Source: Chryseobacterium sp. Tr-659
GTDB lineage: Bacteria; Bacteroidota; Bacteroidia; Flavobacteriales; Weeksellaceae
DNA length: 64,000 bases
NCBI RefSeq assembly: GCF_011752975.1
Contig: NZ_VWWP01000005.1
Span: 248,001 to 312,000 of the forward strand
Reading direction: 5' to 3'
A program made the translations under genes and the position numbers. Positions 55,231 through 63,700 of this stretch are shown here, one piece after another; positions within the stretch are counted from its first letter, which is position 1; every line of letters starts with the position of its first letter. Below the pieces are notes generated by a model. It saw only the letters and a list, made by a program, of their open reading frames with translations, did no database searches and was not told the origin of the DNA.

Positions 55231-55911
55231 ATGAACCTGCAACCTGCCCACCTCCCTAAACTCAAAGTCTGCGGTCTCACAAAACCTGATCAGATTCAGG
55301 AGCTGATAGCAATGAATGTAGATTTCCTTGGTTTTATCTTTTATGAAAAATCACCAAGGTATGTTTTGAATCATATGAGCCTGGAAGCTATTTCAGCTAT
55401 TGATCATCAAGGAAAAACCGGGGTTTTCGTCAATGAAAAAATTGATACAGTGGCAGAGATTGCTCAAAAAGCCGGATTGAATTTTATTCAGCTCCATGGT
55501 GATGAAAGCGGTGATTTTATTATAGAGTTAAGAAAGACGTTAAACCCTGAAACAGCAATCATCAAAGCCATCAGAATCGGGAACAATGATGCAGAAAATA
55601 AAGATAAAATTGTCAAACTGATCTCTAAAGAAAATAATTTGAAGTATATCAATTACTATCTGTTTGATACAGACAGTAAAGCTTTCGGAGGAACAGGGCA
55701 ACAATTTGACTGGAGTTTATTAAATGACCTGGAAATCCCTCTTCCCTACTTTTTAAGCGGAGGTATTTCAGAAGAAAATGTTGAAAACATGAAAATATTG
55801 CGCCAGCAGCCTTTTGCTTTGGATATCAATTCAAAATTTGAAACAGCCCCGGGAAATAAAAATATAGATAACATAAAAAAGTTTAAGACCTTGTATCAGC
55901 AAAATATATAA
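55231..55911 (+). CDS. trpF: Phosphoribosylanthranilate isomerase
   Basis: 226 residues. It begins LKVCGLTKPDQIQEL and has FIFYEKSPRYV, the catalytic Cys in KVCGLT, QLHGDES, and the phosphate loops FLSGGISEENV and DINSKFETAPGNKN (DxxSxxE-x-x-PGxK). It performs the Amadori isomerisation of the pathway. It follows trpC after 20 bases. Confidence 0.94.
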   Translation: MNLQPAHLPKLKVCGLTKPDQIQELIAMNVDFLGFIFYEKSPRYVLNHMSLEAISAIDHQGKTGVFVNEKIDTVAEIAQKAGLNFIQLHGDESGDFIIELRKTLNPETAIIKAIRIGNNDAENKDKIVKLISKENNLKYINYYLFDTDSKAFGGTGQQFDWSLLNDLEIPLPYFLSGGISEENVENMKILRQQPFALDINSKFETAPGNKNIDNIKKFKTLYQQNI

Positions 55912-55926
55912 ATTAAAAAACACACA

Positions 55927-56439
55927 ATGATGAACATACATTTACTAAAAAAGACATTTTACAAAACATTATTTCCTCCTAAATTTGGAAATAATAGAAT
56001 CCAGACACTCTATCACTTTATTGCGCAGAACGACAATAATACAGAACATTGGGAAGTAGGTGGATTATTGTCTGATTTTATCAGTATTATTAAGGATTTT
56101 GAAAAGAATGATATTCAGTATTTTTTTGAGAGGATCAGCCTATGGAACAGCTATTATCTGGTTATTATTTCGGATAAATTTTTAGAAACCCATGTCAGAT
56201 CAAGCATAAAATACGATTTAGGACTAATTTACGCCAAAATATTTCTGCTTTACGAAGATTCTGATCCTTATTATTTAATTGACAATCTGGAAATTGCTAT
56301 TACAATGTATCAGTCAAAAATAGATAAAGCAACCTTAGTTGATCTGACTCATAAAATTGAGTTATTATATTATAAAAAACTGATTACCAAACAGCAGTAT
56401 GATTACCATCTTACATTTATTAATAGTTTAAACCCATGA
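55927..56439 (+). CDS. Unknown protein encoded inside the trp operon
   Basis: 170 residues without signal peptide or membrane segment, predicted all-alpha with a Tyr/Ile/Leu/Lys-rich composition (KKTFYKTLFPPKFGNN at the start, KDFEKNDIQYFFERISLW, KSSIKYDLGLIYAKIFLL region). No family recognised. It begins 15 bases after trpF and overlaps the acetyltransferase start by four bases (ATGA). Its product is not a standard trp enzyme, so it is either a regulatory or accessory protein or a passenger. Confidence 0.65.
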   Translation: MMNIHLLKKTFYKTLFPPKFGNNRIQTLYHFIAQNDNNTEHWEVGGLLSDFISIIKDFEKNDIQYFFERISLWNSYYLVIISDKFLETHVRSSIKYDLGLIYAKIFLLYEDSDPYYLIDNLEIAITMYQSKIDKATLVDLTHKIELLYYKKLITKQQYDYHLTFINSLNP

Positions 56440-56981
56440 AATATCAAATAAAAGAAGCCAAAGATTTAAAAGAAAAAGAGATCGAACATATTTTGCATCT
56501 CTGGGACGTATCTGCCTGGAACACGATGAAATCTGCCTATTTTCGTACTTTTTTTAAAGATTCGGAATTTCATTTTCTGATGGATACTGATGAAAATATA
56601 CTGGCGGTTCTCCGGGTAAACTTTGATTTCACCTTAAAAATATCTGATAAAGATTATTCTTTTGCAGAAGTTGTAGGATTGGTGGCCGCGCATGAGAAAA
56701 AAGGATATGGAGCTGCACTGGTTCGCCATTTTAAAGATGATACTGCCCAAAAAAATATGGACACCATTGGGTTTTGCCATTCGGACCTTCGCCCGTTTTA
56801 TGAAAAATGTAATATTGAAATCCTCCACGACAAAGCCAAAATGATCAAAGAAAATATCGGCTCAGAATGGATTAATTCTGAAGATGATGATATTTTGATT
56901 TTTAATTTAAACAAGGAAAGAAAAGAACTGCTCAATCAGCTGAGCACACAAAACAATGCTTATTTAATCACTAAAGAATAA
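56436..56981 (+). CDS. GNAT-family N-acetyltransferase inside the trp operon
   Basis: 181 residues. The acetyl-CoA loop is [19 protein letters not shown] (residues about 82-100, the Q/RxxGxG/A pattern), followed by [16 protein letters not shown]. It is a cytoplasmic acetyltransferase of unknown acceptor. It overlaps the upstream unknown gene by 4 bases and lies 4 bases before trpB, so it is fully embedded in the operon. Its target could be a tryptophan-pathway or toxic intermediate, but nothing in the sequence shows that. Confidence 0.8.
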   Translation: MKYQIKEAKDLKEKEIEHILHLWDVSAWNTMKSAYFRTFFKDSEFHFLMDTDENILAVLRVNFDFTLKISDKDYSFAEVVGLVAAHEKKGYGAALVRHFKDDTAQKNMDTIGFCHSDLRPFYEKCNIEILHDKAKMIKENIGSEWINSEDDDILIFNLNKERKELLNQLSTQNNAYLITKE

Positions 56982-56985
56982 AGAA

Positions 56986-58176
56986 ATGAATTATAAAAAC
57001 CCTGATGAACATGGATATTATGGTGAATTCGGAGGAGCATTTATCCCCGAAATGCTTTATCCTAATGTAGAAGAATTACAAAAAAATTATCTTGAAATCA
57101 TTGAATCTGAAGAATTTCAGACCGAGTATCAGGATCTGCTTAAAAATTATGTAGGAAGGGCGACACCATTGTATTTTGCCAAAAATCTGAGTGCAAAATA
57201 TCAGACTCAGATCTACCTGAAAAGAGAAGATCTTAATCATACCGGAGCGCATAAAATCAATAATGCACTGGGGCAGGTTCTTTTGGCAAAACGACTGGGA
57301 AAAACAAGAATTATTGCTGAAACAGGTGCCGGGCAACATGGGGTGGCCACTGCTACAGCCTGTGCTCTCTTAGGTCTTGAATGCATTGTTTACATGGGAG
57401 AAATCGATATCCAGAGACAAGCCCCCAATGTCGCAAGAATGAAAATGCTGGGAGCAGAAGTAGTAGCTGCCACTTCAGGTTCAAAAACACTAAAAGATGC
57501 GGTAAATGAAGCATTAAGAGACTGGATCAACAATCCTGTGACCACTCATTACGTGATTGGAAGTGTAGTAGGCCCTCATCCTTTTCCGGATCTTGTGGCA
57601 AGATTCCAGAGTATTATTTCCAAAGAAATTAAAGAACAGCTTAAAGAAAAGATTGGAAGAGAAAATCCTGATTATGTGATTGCCTGTGTAGGCGGAGGAA
57701 GCAATGCTGCCGGAACTTTCTATCATTTTGTAGAAGAACAGGAGGTAAAAATCATTGCTGCCGAAGCCGGCGGTCTTGGTGTTAACTCAGGAAAATCTGC
57801 AGCAACCACTTTTTTAGGAACTCTTGGAGTGCTTCATGGAAGTAAAAGTCTCGTAATGCAGACAGAAGACGGGCAGGTAATAGAACCACATTCCATCTCC
57901 GCAGGATTAGATTATCCGGGAATCGGGCCTTTCCATGCACATTTGTTTAAAGAAAAACGAGCAGAATTTTTCAGTATCAATGATGATGAAGCCTTGAAAT
58001 GTGCTTTTGAGCTTACCAAACTGGAAGGAATTATCCCCGCTCTGGAAAGCGCTCACGCTCTTGCTGTTTTAGACAAAAAGAAATTTAATGAAAATGACAT
58101 TGTAGTTATTTGTCTGAGCGGACGTGGAGACAAGGATATGGAAACCTATTTAAAGAAATTAGATGCCGGAAATTAG
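56986..58176 (+). CDS. trpB: Tryptophan synthase beta chain
   Basis: 396 residues, the standard TrpB1 type. The N-terminus is [17 protein letters not shown], the PLP lysine lies in [14 protein letters not shown], the GAGQHGVA loop follows, and the PLP phosphate clamp is [10 protein letters not shown] with a C-terminal [10 protein letters not shown]. It condenses indole and serine to tryptophan with TrpA. It follows the GNAT gene after 4 bases and precedes trpA after 72 bases. Confidence 0.97.
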   Translation: MNYKNPDEHGYYGEFGGAFIPEMLYPNVEELQKNYLEIIESEEFQTEYQDLLKNYVGRATPLYFAKNLSAKYQTQIYLKREDLNHTGAHKINNALGQVLLAKRLGKTRIIAETGAGQHGVATATACALLGLECIVYMGEIDIQRQAPNVARMKMLGAEVVAATSGSKTLKDAVNEALRDWINNPVTTHYVIGSVVGPHPFPDLVARFQSIISKEIKEQLKEKIGRENPDYVIACVGGGSNAAGTFYHFVEEQEVKIIAAEAGGLGVNSGKSAATTFLGTLGVLHGSKSLVMQTEDGQVIEPHSISAGLDYPGIGPFHAHLFKEKRAEFFSINDDEALKCAFELTKLEGIIPALESAHALAVLDKKKFNENDIVVICLSGRGDKDMETYLKKLDAGN

Positions 58177-58248
58177 TACAATATTACTCGGAAACAACAT
58201 TCATCTTCTAATTTTTAACCTCTAATTTCTAACCTCTATAACAAGGAA

Positions 58249-58983
58249 ATGAAAAAACTAAACATCTATTTCACAGCCGGAATTCCTCAATTGGAAGATA
58301 CAGCTGATATTATAAAACTAATCCAGGACTCCGGAGCTGATATGATCGAAATCGGAATGCCTTATTCTGATCCTGTAGCAGACGGACCTGTAATCCAGAA
58401 AGCCCATGAACTGGCTTTGCAAAACGGAATGACAATTGAGAAACTGTTATCTCAATTAAAAGCAGTCAAAAATGAAATCAAAATTCCAATTATTCTGATG
58501 GGATATATCAATCCCGTATTGAGTTTCGGATTTGAAAAATTCTGTGCAGCATGTTCCGAAAGCGGAGTTTCAGGATTGATTCTTCCCGACCTTCCTCCTA
58601 TTGAGTTTGAGAAAAATTACCAGCATATTTTAAAACAATACAATCTCAATTTCACTTTTCTGGTAACGCCGGAAACTTCTGATGAAAGGATACTCTATCT
58701 TGATTCTCTGAGCTCAGGTTTTCTGTATGCGGTAAGTTCATCCTCAACAACCGGAAATGAAAATGCCGTGTTAAAAAATGAGAACTACCTTTCCAGACTG
58801 GCTTCTCTTCCTCTGAAGAATCCTGTAATGATAGGATTCGGAATTAAGTCTAAAGCAGATTTTGAAAATGTAACGGAAAAAGCAGACGGAGGAATTATTG
58901 GAACTGCTTTTGTGAATATTCTGCTGCAGGATAAAGACTGGAAGAAAAGCGCCATAGATTTTATCCATTCCATAAAAGGGTAA
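58249..58983 (+). CDS. trpA: Tryptophan synthase alpha chain
   Basis: 244 residues, slightly short. It has YFTAGIPQLEDT, the catalytic Glu in MIEIGMPYSDPVADGPVIQ, LMGYINPVLSFG, GLILPDLPPIEF with the catalytic Asp, and GFGIKSKADF and GGIIGTAFV. It cleaves indole-3-glycerol phosphate to indole and glyceraldehyde-3-phosphate. It is the last trp gene; lipB follows with its own promoter. Confidence 0.96.
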   Translation: MKKLNIYFTAGIPQLEDTADIIKLIQDSGADMIEIGMPYSDPVADGPVIQKAHELALQNGMTIEKLLSQLKAVKNEIKIPIILMGYINPVLSFGFEKFCAACSESGVSGLILPDLPPIEFEKNYQHILKQYNLNFTFLVTPETSDERILYLDSLSSGFLYAVSSSSTTGNENAVLKNENYLSRLASLPLKNPVMIGFGIKSKADFENVTEKADGGIIGTAFVNILLQDKDWKKSAIDFIHSIKG

Positions 58984-58990
58984 AATTCAC

Positions 58991-58998
58991 TAAATTTG
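58991..58998 (+). promoter_or_regulatory. -7 promoter box (TAAATTTG) of lipB
   Basis: Exact TAnnTTTG match 16 bases before the ATG at 59015, giving lipB a promoter independent of trp. Confidence 0.55.
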
Positions 58999-59014
58999 TA
59001 TATCAAAAATTGAA

Positions 59015-59743
59015 ATGAATACAAATCAAAATAAAGCAGTAGAATTTGAAGATCTGGGTATCAAAGAATATCAGCCAGCCTGGGATTATCAGGAACAACT
59101 GATGAAATCTATTATTGATACCAAAATAAAAAACAGAGATCTTCCGGAAGAAGAACATACCACCACTCCGAATCACCTTCTTTTTGTAGAGCATCCCCAT
59201 GTTTATACTTTGGGAAAAAGCGGACATGAAGAAAATATGCTTGCCGGCATCGATAAACTGAAAGAAATTGATGCTACTTTCGTAAAAGTAAACCGCGGTG
59301 GTGATATTACTTATCACGGTTACGGACAGGTTGTAGGGTATCCTATCCTTGATCTTGAAAACTTTTTTACAGATATTCATCTGTATATGAGAAATCTGGA
59401 AGAAGTGATCATCAGAACCATGGCAGAATACGGCCTTAAAGGTGAACGGTCTCAGGGCGAAACAGGGGTTTGGCTGGATGTAGGAAAACCTTACGCAAGA
59501 AAGATCTGTGCTATGGGCGTAAAAGCGTCGCGCTGGGTTACTTTACATGGTTTTGCTTTGAATGTAAATACAGATATGCGTTATTTTGAATACATTATTC
59601 CATGCGGAATCAAAGATAAACAGGTTACTTCCTTAAAAAGAGAACTTGAAAGAGAGCTGACACCCCAGGAAATGGAAGAACTGAAAGCCAAACTAAGAAA
59701 ACATTTCGTAGAGGTCTTCCAGGCAGAACTGATCTATAAATAA
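59015..59743 (+). CDS. lipB: Lipoyl(octanoyl)transferase
   Basis: 242 residues. It has the LipB signatures VEHPHVYTLGKSGHE, RGGDITYHGYGQVVGYPI, and the catalytic Lys/Cys region KICAMGVKASRWVTLHGFALNVN and YIIPCGI with the acyl-accepting Cys. It moves octanoyl groups from octanoyl-ACP to lipoyl domains. It is needed for glycine cleavage (gcvT at 11 kb) and oxo-acid dehydrogenases. It has its own promoter box and a terminator downstream. Confidence 0.95.
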   Translation: MNTNQNKAVEFEDLGIKEYQPAWDYQEQLMKSIIDTKIKNRDLPEEEHTTTPNHLLFVEHPHVYTLGKSGHEENMLAGIDKLKEIDATFVKVNRGGDITYHGYGQVVGYPILDLENFFTDIHLYMRNLEEVIIRTMAEYGLKGERSQGETGVWLDVGKPYARKICAMGVKASRWVTLHGFALNVNTDMRYFEYIIPCGIKDKQVTSLKRELERELTPQEMEELKAKLRKHFVEVFQAELIYK

Positions 59744-59767
59744 TACAAATTAAGATGTACTCATCAT

Positions 59768-59798
59768 AAACCAGTTTCAATAATTGAAGCTGGTTTTT
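59768..59798 (+). terminator. Rho-independent terminator of lipB
   Basis: Stem AAACCAGTTTCAA (59768-59780) with 59784-59796 (one T-G pair), 3-nt loop and a T-run. Confidence 0.8.
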
Positions 59799-60295
59799 TA
59801 GTTTAAATTATACCCTGATGATCAGAACATTTAGATCCTACAGAATCTAAACCGTTTTATTTATAATTTGAAAATCAAAGGCTTCAAAACCCTAAGTGTA
59901 CTTCTTAAACATTCAAGTATCTAAAAATTCCTACATGTTAAAAAAGGCTTAATGATGTTGGAAAATAATGTTATTTTGTGAAATCGGCTGGATTCTTAAG
60001 AAATGACACAATCGAAACCGAGGTCTTATCCACAGTTTGTCATTCCTAAGGAATCCAGACTACAAAATTCAAATTTCCATTATTCTAACATTTTATCTTT
60101 TCCCTGAGTTATACCATTAAAATCATTGGGTTTTTAGCCCTTTTTAATATCATAAAATCAAAGAATTTGTAGAATTTATTTATTTTTTGAAAAAATTTCT
60201 TGTATATATTTTAATTTTTATTAATTTTAAAATCACAAAATAGTGAACTATTATCAAGTAGTTTACGACTCATCAACCACTAAATTATAATAATT
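59799..60295. other. Long intergenic region before the protein-glutaminase gene
   Basis: About 500 bases with no open reading frame of note. It contains the imperfect palindromic element at 59957-60089, a further outer pairing (AAAAAGGCTTA near 59940-59951 against AAAAAGGGCTAAAA read from 60147 back), and an AT-rich approach to the gene. I see no exact TAnnTTTG box at the usual distance from the ATG at 60296. Confidence 0.6.
59957..60089. repeat. MITE-like imperfect palindromic element
   Basis: The inner arms CTGGATTCTTAAGAAATGACA-type (59988-60008) and 60037-60057 match at about 18 of 21 positions as inverted repeats. Outer arms GTTGGAAAATAATG (59957-59970) and CATTATTCTAAC (60078-60089) also pair, with small indels. 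No ORF lies inside. It resembles the GTCATTCC...GGAATCCAG palindromic repeats found between genes of many bacteria. Confidence 0.65.
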
Positions 60296-61258
60296 ATGAA
60301 AAAATTTCTGTTATCCATGATGGTATTTGTAACGGTACTGTCATTCAACTCCTGTTCAGATTCAAATGCGAATCAAGATCCGAATCTCGTTTCAAAAGAG
60401 TCAAGTGAAATGGCTCTGAAAGACTTCGGAAAAACTGTTCCGGTAGGGATAGAAAAAGAAAATGGAAAATACAAAGTTTCATTTATTGTTTCTGCACAAC
60501 CTTTTCAAATTAAAGACAGCAAAGACAATGAGGCGTACATTTCCATGATTGAACAAGCCGTAAAAGATGAATCTCCAATTCATGTTTTTATGAAAGGCAA
60601 TACCACTGAAATTGCTAAAGTTGAAAAAGCTACACAAGACGACATCCGTTATTTCAAATCAGTCCTGACCAAGGAAACGAAAAGTGATAACAGTCAAAAA
60701 CTGGCCAGCGTTATTCCTGATCTTGCTACTTTGAACAGCTTGTTCACACAAATTAAAAATCAGTCTTGCGGAACTTCTACCGCTTCTTCTCCTTGTATTA
60801 CGTTCAGATACCCTGTGGATGGATGCTATGCAAGGGCTCACAAAATGAGACAAATCCTTATTAATGCCGGATATGATTGTGAAAAACAGTTTGTATATGG
60901 TAATTTGAGAGCTTCCACAGGTACATGCTGTGTATCCTGGGTGTATCACGTAGCAATCCTAGTAAGCTTTAAAAATGCTTCGGGAGTGGTTGAAAAAAGA
61001 ATCATAGATCCATCATTATTCTCCAGCGGACCGGTAACGGATGCGGCTTGGAGAGCAGCATGCACCAACACAAGCTGTGGATCTGCATCTGTGTCTTCTT
61101 TTGCCAATACGGCAGGAAACGTTTATTACAGAAGCCCTGCCGGATCATTGTTATATGACAATAATTACGTAAACACCAATTGCGTATTAACTACCTTCTC
61201 ATCACTTTCAGGATGCTCGCCATCGCCAGCTCCAAGTGTAAGCCACTGCGGGTTCTAA
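60296..61258 (+). CDS. Protein-glutaminase (protein-glutamine deamidase), pre-pro form
   Basis: 320 residues: signal peptide 1-21 (ends FNSCS), propeptide to K135, mature enzyme L136-F320 (185 residues). Both the 320 and 185 residue totals equal those of Chryseobacterium proteolyticum protein-glutaminase. The mature N-terminus is LASVIPDLATLNSLF and it ends CGF. The catalytic triad falls at C177 (DGCYARAH), H218 (VYHVAIL) and D238 (IIDPS), that is mature positions 42, 83 and 103. The enzyme deamidates glutamine side chains in intact proteins, releasing ammonia, and is secreted. The propeptide keeps it inactive until cleavage. A Cys at 20 gives a lipobox-like site, and the mature part has many disulfide-capable cysteines. 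Confidence 0.95.
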   Translation: MKKFLLSMMVFVTVLSFNSCSDSNANQDPNLVSKESSEMALKDFGKTVPVGIEKENGKYKVSFIVSAQPFQIKDSKDNEAYISMIEQAVKDESPIHVFMKGNTTEIAKVEKATQDDIRYFKSVLTKETKSDNSQKLASVIPDLATLNSLFTQIKNQSCGTSTASSPCITFRYPVDGCYARAHKMRQILINAGYDCEKQFVYGNLRASTGTCCVSWVYHVAILVSFKNASGVVEKRIIDPSLFSSGPVTDAAWRAACTNTSCGSASVSSFANTAGNVYYRSPAGSLLYDNNYVNTNCVLTTFSSLSGCSPSPAPSVSHCGF

Positions 61259-61272
61259 CCCTTTATAATATA

Positions 61273-61311
61273 GCTCCTGCTTTTATCAGCTATAAATAGC
61301 AGGAGCATTTT
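61273..61311 (+). terminator. Probable terminator of the protein-glutaminase gene
   Basis: Stem GCTCCTGCT (61273-61281) with AGCAGGAGC (61298-61306), an AT-rich extension and a short T-run. Confidence 0.65.
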
Positions 61312-61328
61312 AATACATGGTACAAATA

Positions 61329-61640
61329 ATGAAAATCTTACATTACATTCTATTATTCTTTTGTATGTTCACATCCTGTTCAGGCAGCTCAGGTTCACAA
61401 AACTTAACCTGGTATAATAAAGCTACAATAAGCAATATCACCGAAGACCCTGATAAACCTAAAGAACTGATGCGTATTTCCATAGGCATCAGCCAGCAGG
61501 TTTTTTATCTTTCAAAAAAATCACCGGACTATAAAACACTTATGCAAAAGCTGGATCAGAGTTTTAAGAAAGGAAAGGCTTACAATATCGGAATTGAAAA
61601 TAATACGAATATCATTAAACAGATTAACGATATCAAATAA
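61329..61640 (+). CDS. Small lipoprotein downstream of the protein-glutaminase
   Basis: 103 residues from the second in-frame ATG at 61329 (the first, at 61317, adds four residues). The signal peptide ends in a lipobox (LLFFCMFTSC). The mature domain is about 85 residues of Lys- and Asn-rich sequence (TWYNKATISNITEDP, QQVFYLSKKSPDYKTLM). Function unknown. The terminator-like hairpin at 61273-61311 separates it from the glutaminase, but adjacency and both being exported make a functional link (inhibitor, chaperone) worth testing; nothing in the sequence shows one. Confidence 0.7.
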   Translation: MKILHYILLFFCMFTSCSGSSGSQNLTWYNKATISNITEDPDKPKELMRISIGISQQVFYLSKKSPDYKTLMQKLDQSFKKGKAYNIGIENNTNIIKQINDIK

Positions 61641-61651
61641 TCCACAATTTT

Positions 61652-62404
61652 TTATCTGATCACAGAAATTCCAGCATCTACTTTGATCTCTGCTCCATGA
61701 ATGTATGAAGCTTCTTCTGATGCAAGAAACAGCACTACATTCGCGATTTCAGATGGTTCCCCCTGTCTTTTAAAAGGTATGTTAGGAATAATGTCAATAA
61801 TTGCATTATCAATCTGTTCCTTCGTTAAACCCGTATTGTTAAAGATATTGGTTTTAATGTGCCCCGGGCTCACACCATTCACACGAACTCCATGCTTCGT
61901 AAGCTCTGCTGCAAATGTTTTGATGAAAGACTGCACGGCAGATTTTGCGGCTGAATATATTGAAAAATCAGGCATCGCAATATCCGCTGCCATGGAAGTA
62001 TTAAAAATGACGGAACTCCCGCTTTTCATCAATGGTAGTATCTGCTGAGCAGTAAAAAAAGGTCCTTTTACCAACATATTGAAAAGCTCATCAAACTGAT
62101 TTTCATCTACACATTCTATAGGTGCAAATTTTCCGTAACCAGCATTTAAAAAGAGTACATCTATCTGATCCGTATATTTCTCAACTTCCTTCCGTATATT
62201 CATCAGATCATTGATATTTCCGGCATTGGATACAATTCCAAAAGCTTTCTCTCCCAATATTTCCAAAGCCATATTTACGGTTTTCTCGCTCCTCCCCGTA
62301 ATAATTACCTTTCCCCCTTCTTCAATGAATTTTTGCGCAGTAGCTAATCCCATTCCATTGGTTCCGCCGGTTATTAATGCTGTTTTGTTGTTAAATCTCT
62401 GCAT
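61652..62404 (-). CDS. SDR-family oxidoreductase
   Basis: 250 residues, classical SDR. The NAD(P) motif is ITGGTNGMGLATAQKF (residues about 11-26), NAG is at NAGYGKFAP, and the catalytic Ser-Tyr-Lys are in FNTSMAAD and IYSAAKSAV, followed by RVNGVSPGHIKT. It is most like glucose/3-oxoacyl-type reductases; substrate unknown. It is divergent from the ohr operon. Confidence 0.88.
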   Translation of the reverse strand: MQRFNNKTALITGGTNGMGLATAQKFIEEGGKVIITGRSEKTVNMALEILGEKAFGIVSNAGNINDLMNIRKEVEKYTDQIDVLFLNAGYGKFAPIECVDENQFDELFNMLVKGPFFTAQQILPLMKSGSSVIFNTSMAADIAMPDFSIYSAAKSAVQSFIKTFAAELTKHGVRVNGVSPGHIKTNIFNNTGLTKEQIDNAIIDIIPNIPFKRQGEPSEIANVVLFLASEEASYIHGAEIKVDAGISVIR

Positions 62405-62530
62405 TGCTTTTTAGTTTAAAATTCTACTGCAAAGATTAAAATAGAGAGGGTCTCAAAAAATCCGAATCCTGCGGAAGTGGCTGTACATTTTTAAATCTAT
62501 CAATAATTGCCATCAATAAAATCTTTTAAA

Positions 62531-62552
62531 ATTAAATTGCACACAATTTAAT
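62531..62552. promoter_or_regulatory. Perfect palindrome, OhrR-type operator candidate
   Basis: ATTAAATTG (62531-62539), spacer CACA (62540-62543), CAATTTAAT (62544-62552): 9-bp perfect arms. It overlaps the -33 TTG (62537-62539) of the nitroreductase-ohrR-ohr promoter, where a repressor would block polymerase. Known OhrR operators contain similar AATTG/CAATT half-sites. OhrR is the natural candidate ligand. Confidence 0.65.
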
Positions 62553-62566
62553 TGGCCATATATTTG
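62537..62566 (+). promoter_or_regulatory. Promoter of the nitroreductase-ohrR-ohr operon, 19-bp spacing
   Basis: TTG at 62537-62539, 19 bases, then TATATTTG at 62559-62566. Both elements match the Bacteroidota consensus. The ATG is at 62602. Confidence 0.75.
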
Positions 62567-62601
62567 CAGTGTTAATTGAGTTCAATATAAAAACGATAAA
62601 A

Positions 62602-63234
62602 ATGTCATTAATAGAAAATCTAAACTGGAGACATGCTGTAAAAGCTTATGATCCTAATAAAAAAGTTTCACAGAAAGACCTTAACACTATTTTAGAAGCG
62701 GCAAGACTGGCTCCTACTTCATCCGGATTACAGCCTTTCCGAATTATTGTAGTAGAAAACCAGGAACTGAAAGAAAAAATGGTAGCTGGAGCTTTAAACC
62801 CGGAAGTGATGAGAGATTCTTCTCATGTATTGGTCTTTGCAGCATGGGACAGCTATTCTAATGAAAAAATAGATAAAGTTTACGATTATCACACAGATGT
62901 AAGAGATCTTCCTAGAGGGCGTTTCGGAAGTTATACGGATAAAATTAAAGAAATATACGGAACTCAGACTCCAGAGCAGCATTTTGCACATACTGCCCGC
63001 CAAACTTATATTGCGTTAGGAATTGCTCTTGCACAAGCAGCGGAACTTAAAATCGACAGTACTCCCGCTGAAGGATTCAGTAATCAGGTGGTAGATGAAG
63101 TATTGGGCTTAAAAGAGTTAGGTCTGAAAAGCGTGAGTCTTTTATATCTGGGATACCGCGACGAGGCTAATGACTGGCTTTCCAGTATGAAAAAAGTCCG
63201 TATTCCAATGGATGAATTTATCATAAAAAAGTAA
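62602..63234 (+). CDS. NAD(P)H-dependent nitroreductase-family oxidoreductase
   Basis: 210 residues from the ATG at 62602 (a GTG at 62569 would add 11). It has the NfsB/YdgI-like pattern LNWRHAVKAYDPNKKVSQ, APTSSGLQPFRIIVVEN with FMN-binding residues, and ARQTYIALGIALAQAAELKIDS near the dimer helix. These FMN enzymes reduce nitro or quinone compounds with NAD(P)H. The gene heads an operon with ohrR and ohr, suggesting a role against electrophile or peroxide stress. Confidence 0.88.
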   Translation: MSLIENLNWRHAVKAYDPNKKVSQKDLNTILEAARLAPTSSGLQPFRIIVVENQELKEKMVAGALNPEVMRDSSHVLVFAAWDSYSNEKIDKVYDYHTDVRDLPRGRFGSYTDKIKEIYGTQTPEQHFAHTARQTYIALGIALAQAAELKIDSTPAEGFSNQVVDEVLGLKELGLKSVSLLYLGYRDEANDWLSSMKKVRIPMDEFIIKK

Positions 63235-63265
63235 TACCTTCATCTAATCTTTCGTACTTCAACTT

Positions 63266-63700
63266 ATGGAAAATCCGAAAACACCCAAATTAGAAAACCA
63301 GATCTGCTTTCCTTTATACGTGATAGCTAAAGAGATCACCGGACTTTATCGTCCTTTTCTTGATGAACTGGACATCACCTATCCGCAATACCTTGTTATG
63401 ATGATATTATGGGAGGAAGACGGCATTACGGTAAGCCATATTGGAGAGAAACTTTTCCTGGACAGCGGAACTTTAACTCCTCTTCTCAAAAGACTGGAAT
63501 CTAAAGGTTTTATTATAAGGAAACGGAAAAAAGAAGATGAAAGAGTGGTTGAAGTATTTTTGGATGAGGCCGGAAAGAAACTGCGTGAAAAAGCCTGTGA
63601 AATTCCCGGAAAAATTCATAAAAAAATTGATATACAGCCGGAAGAGCTTATACAATTAAAAGATACCGTCTTAAAAATATTAAACAAAATAGAAAAATAA
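63266..63700 (+). CDS. ohrR: MarR-family organic-peroxide sensor OhrR
   Basis: 144 residues. The conserved redox Cys lies in LENQICFPLYVIAKEI (C13-14 region), as in OhrR, followed by the winged helix with YPQYLVMMILWEE, DSGTLTPLLKRLESKGFI and the wing RKKEDERVVEVFL. Oxidation of the Cys by organic hydroperoxides releases the repressor from DNA. It lies immediately before ohr (adjacent, no gap) and behind a perfect palindrome that could be its operator. Confidence 0.9.
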   Translation: MENPKTPKLENQICFPLYVIAKEITGLYRPFLDELDITYPQYLVMMILWEEDGITVSHIGEKLFLDSGTLTPLLKRLESKGFIIRKRKKEDERVVEVFLDEAGKKLREKACEIPGKIHKKIDIQPEELIQLKDTVLKILNKIEK

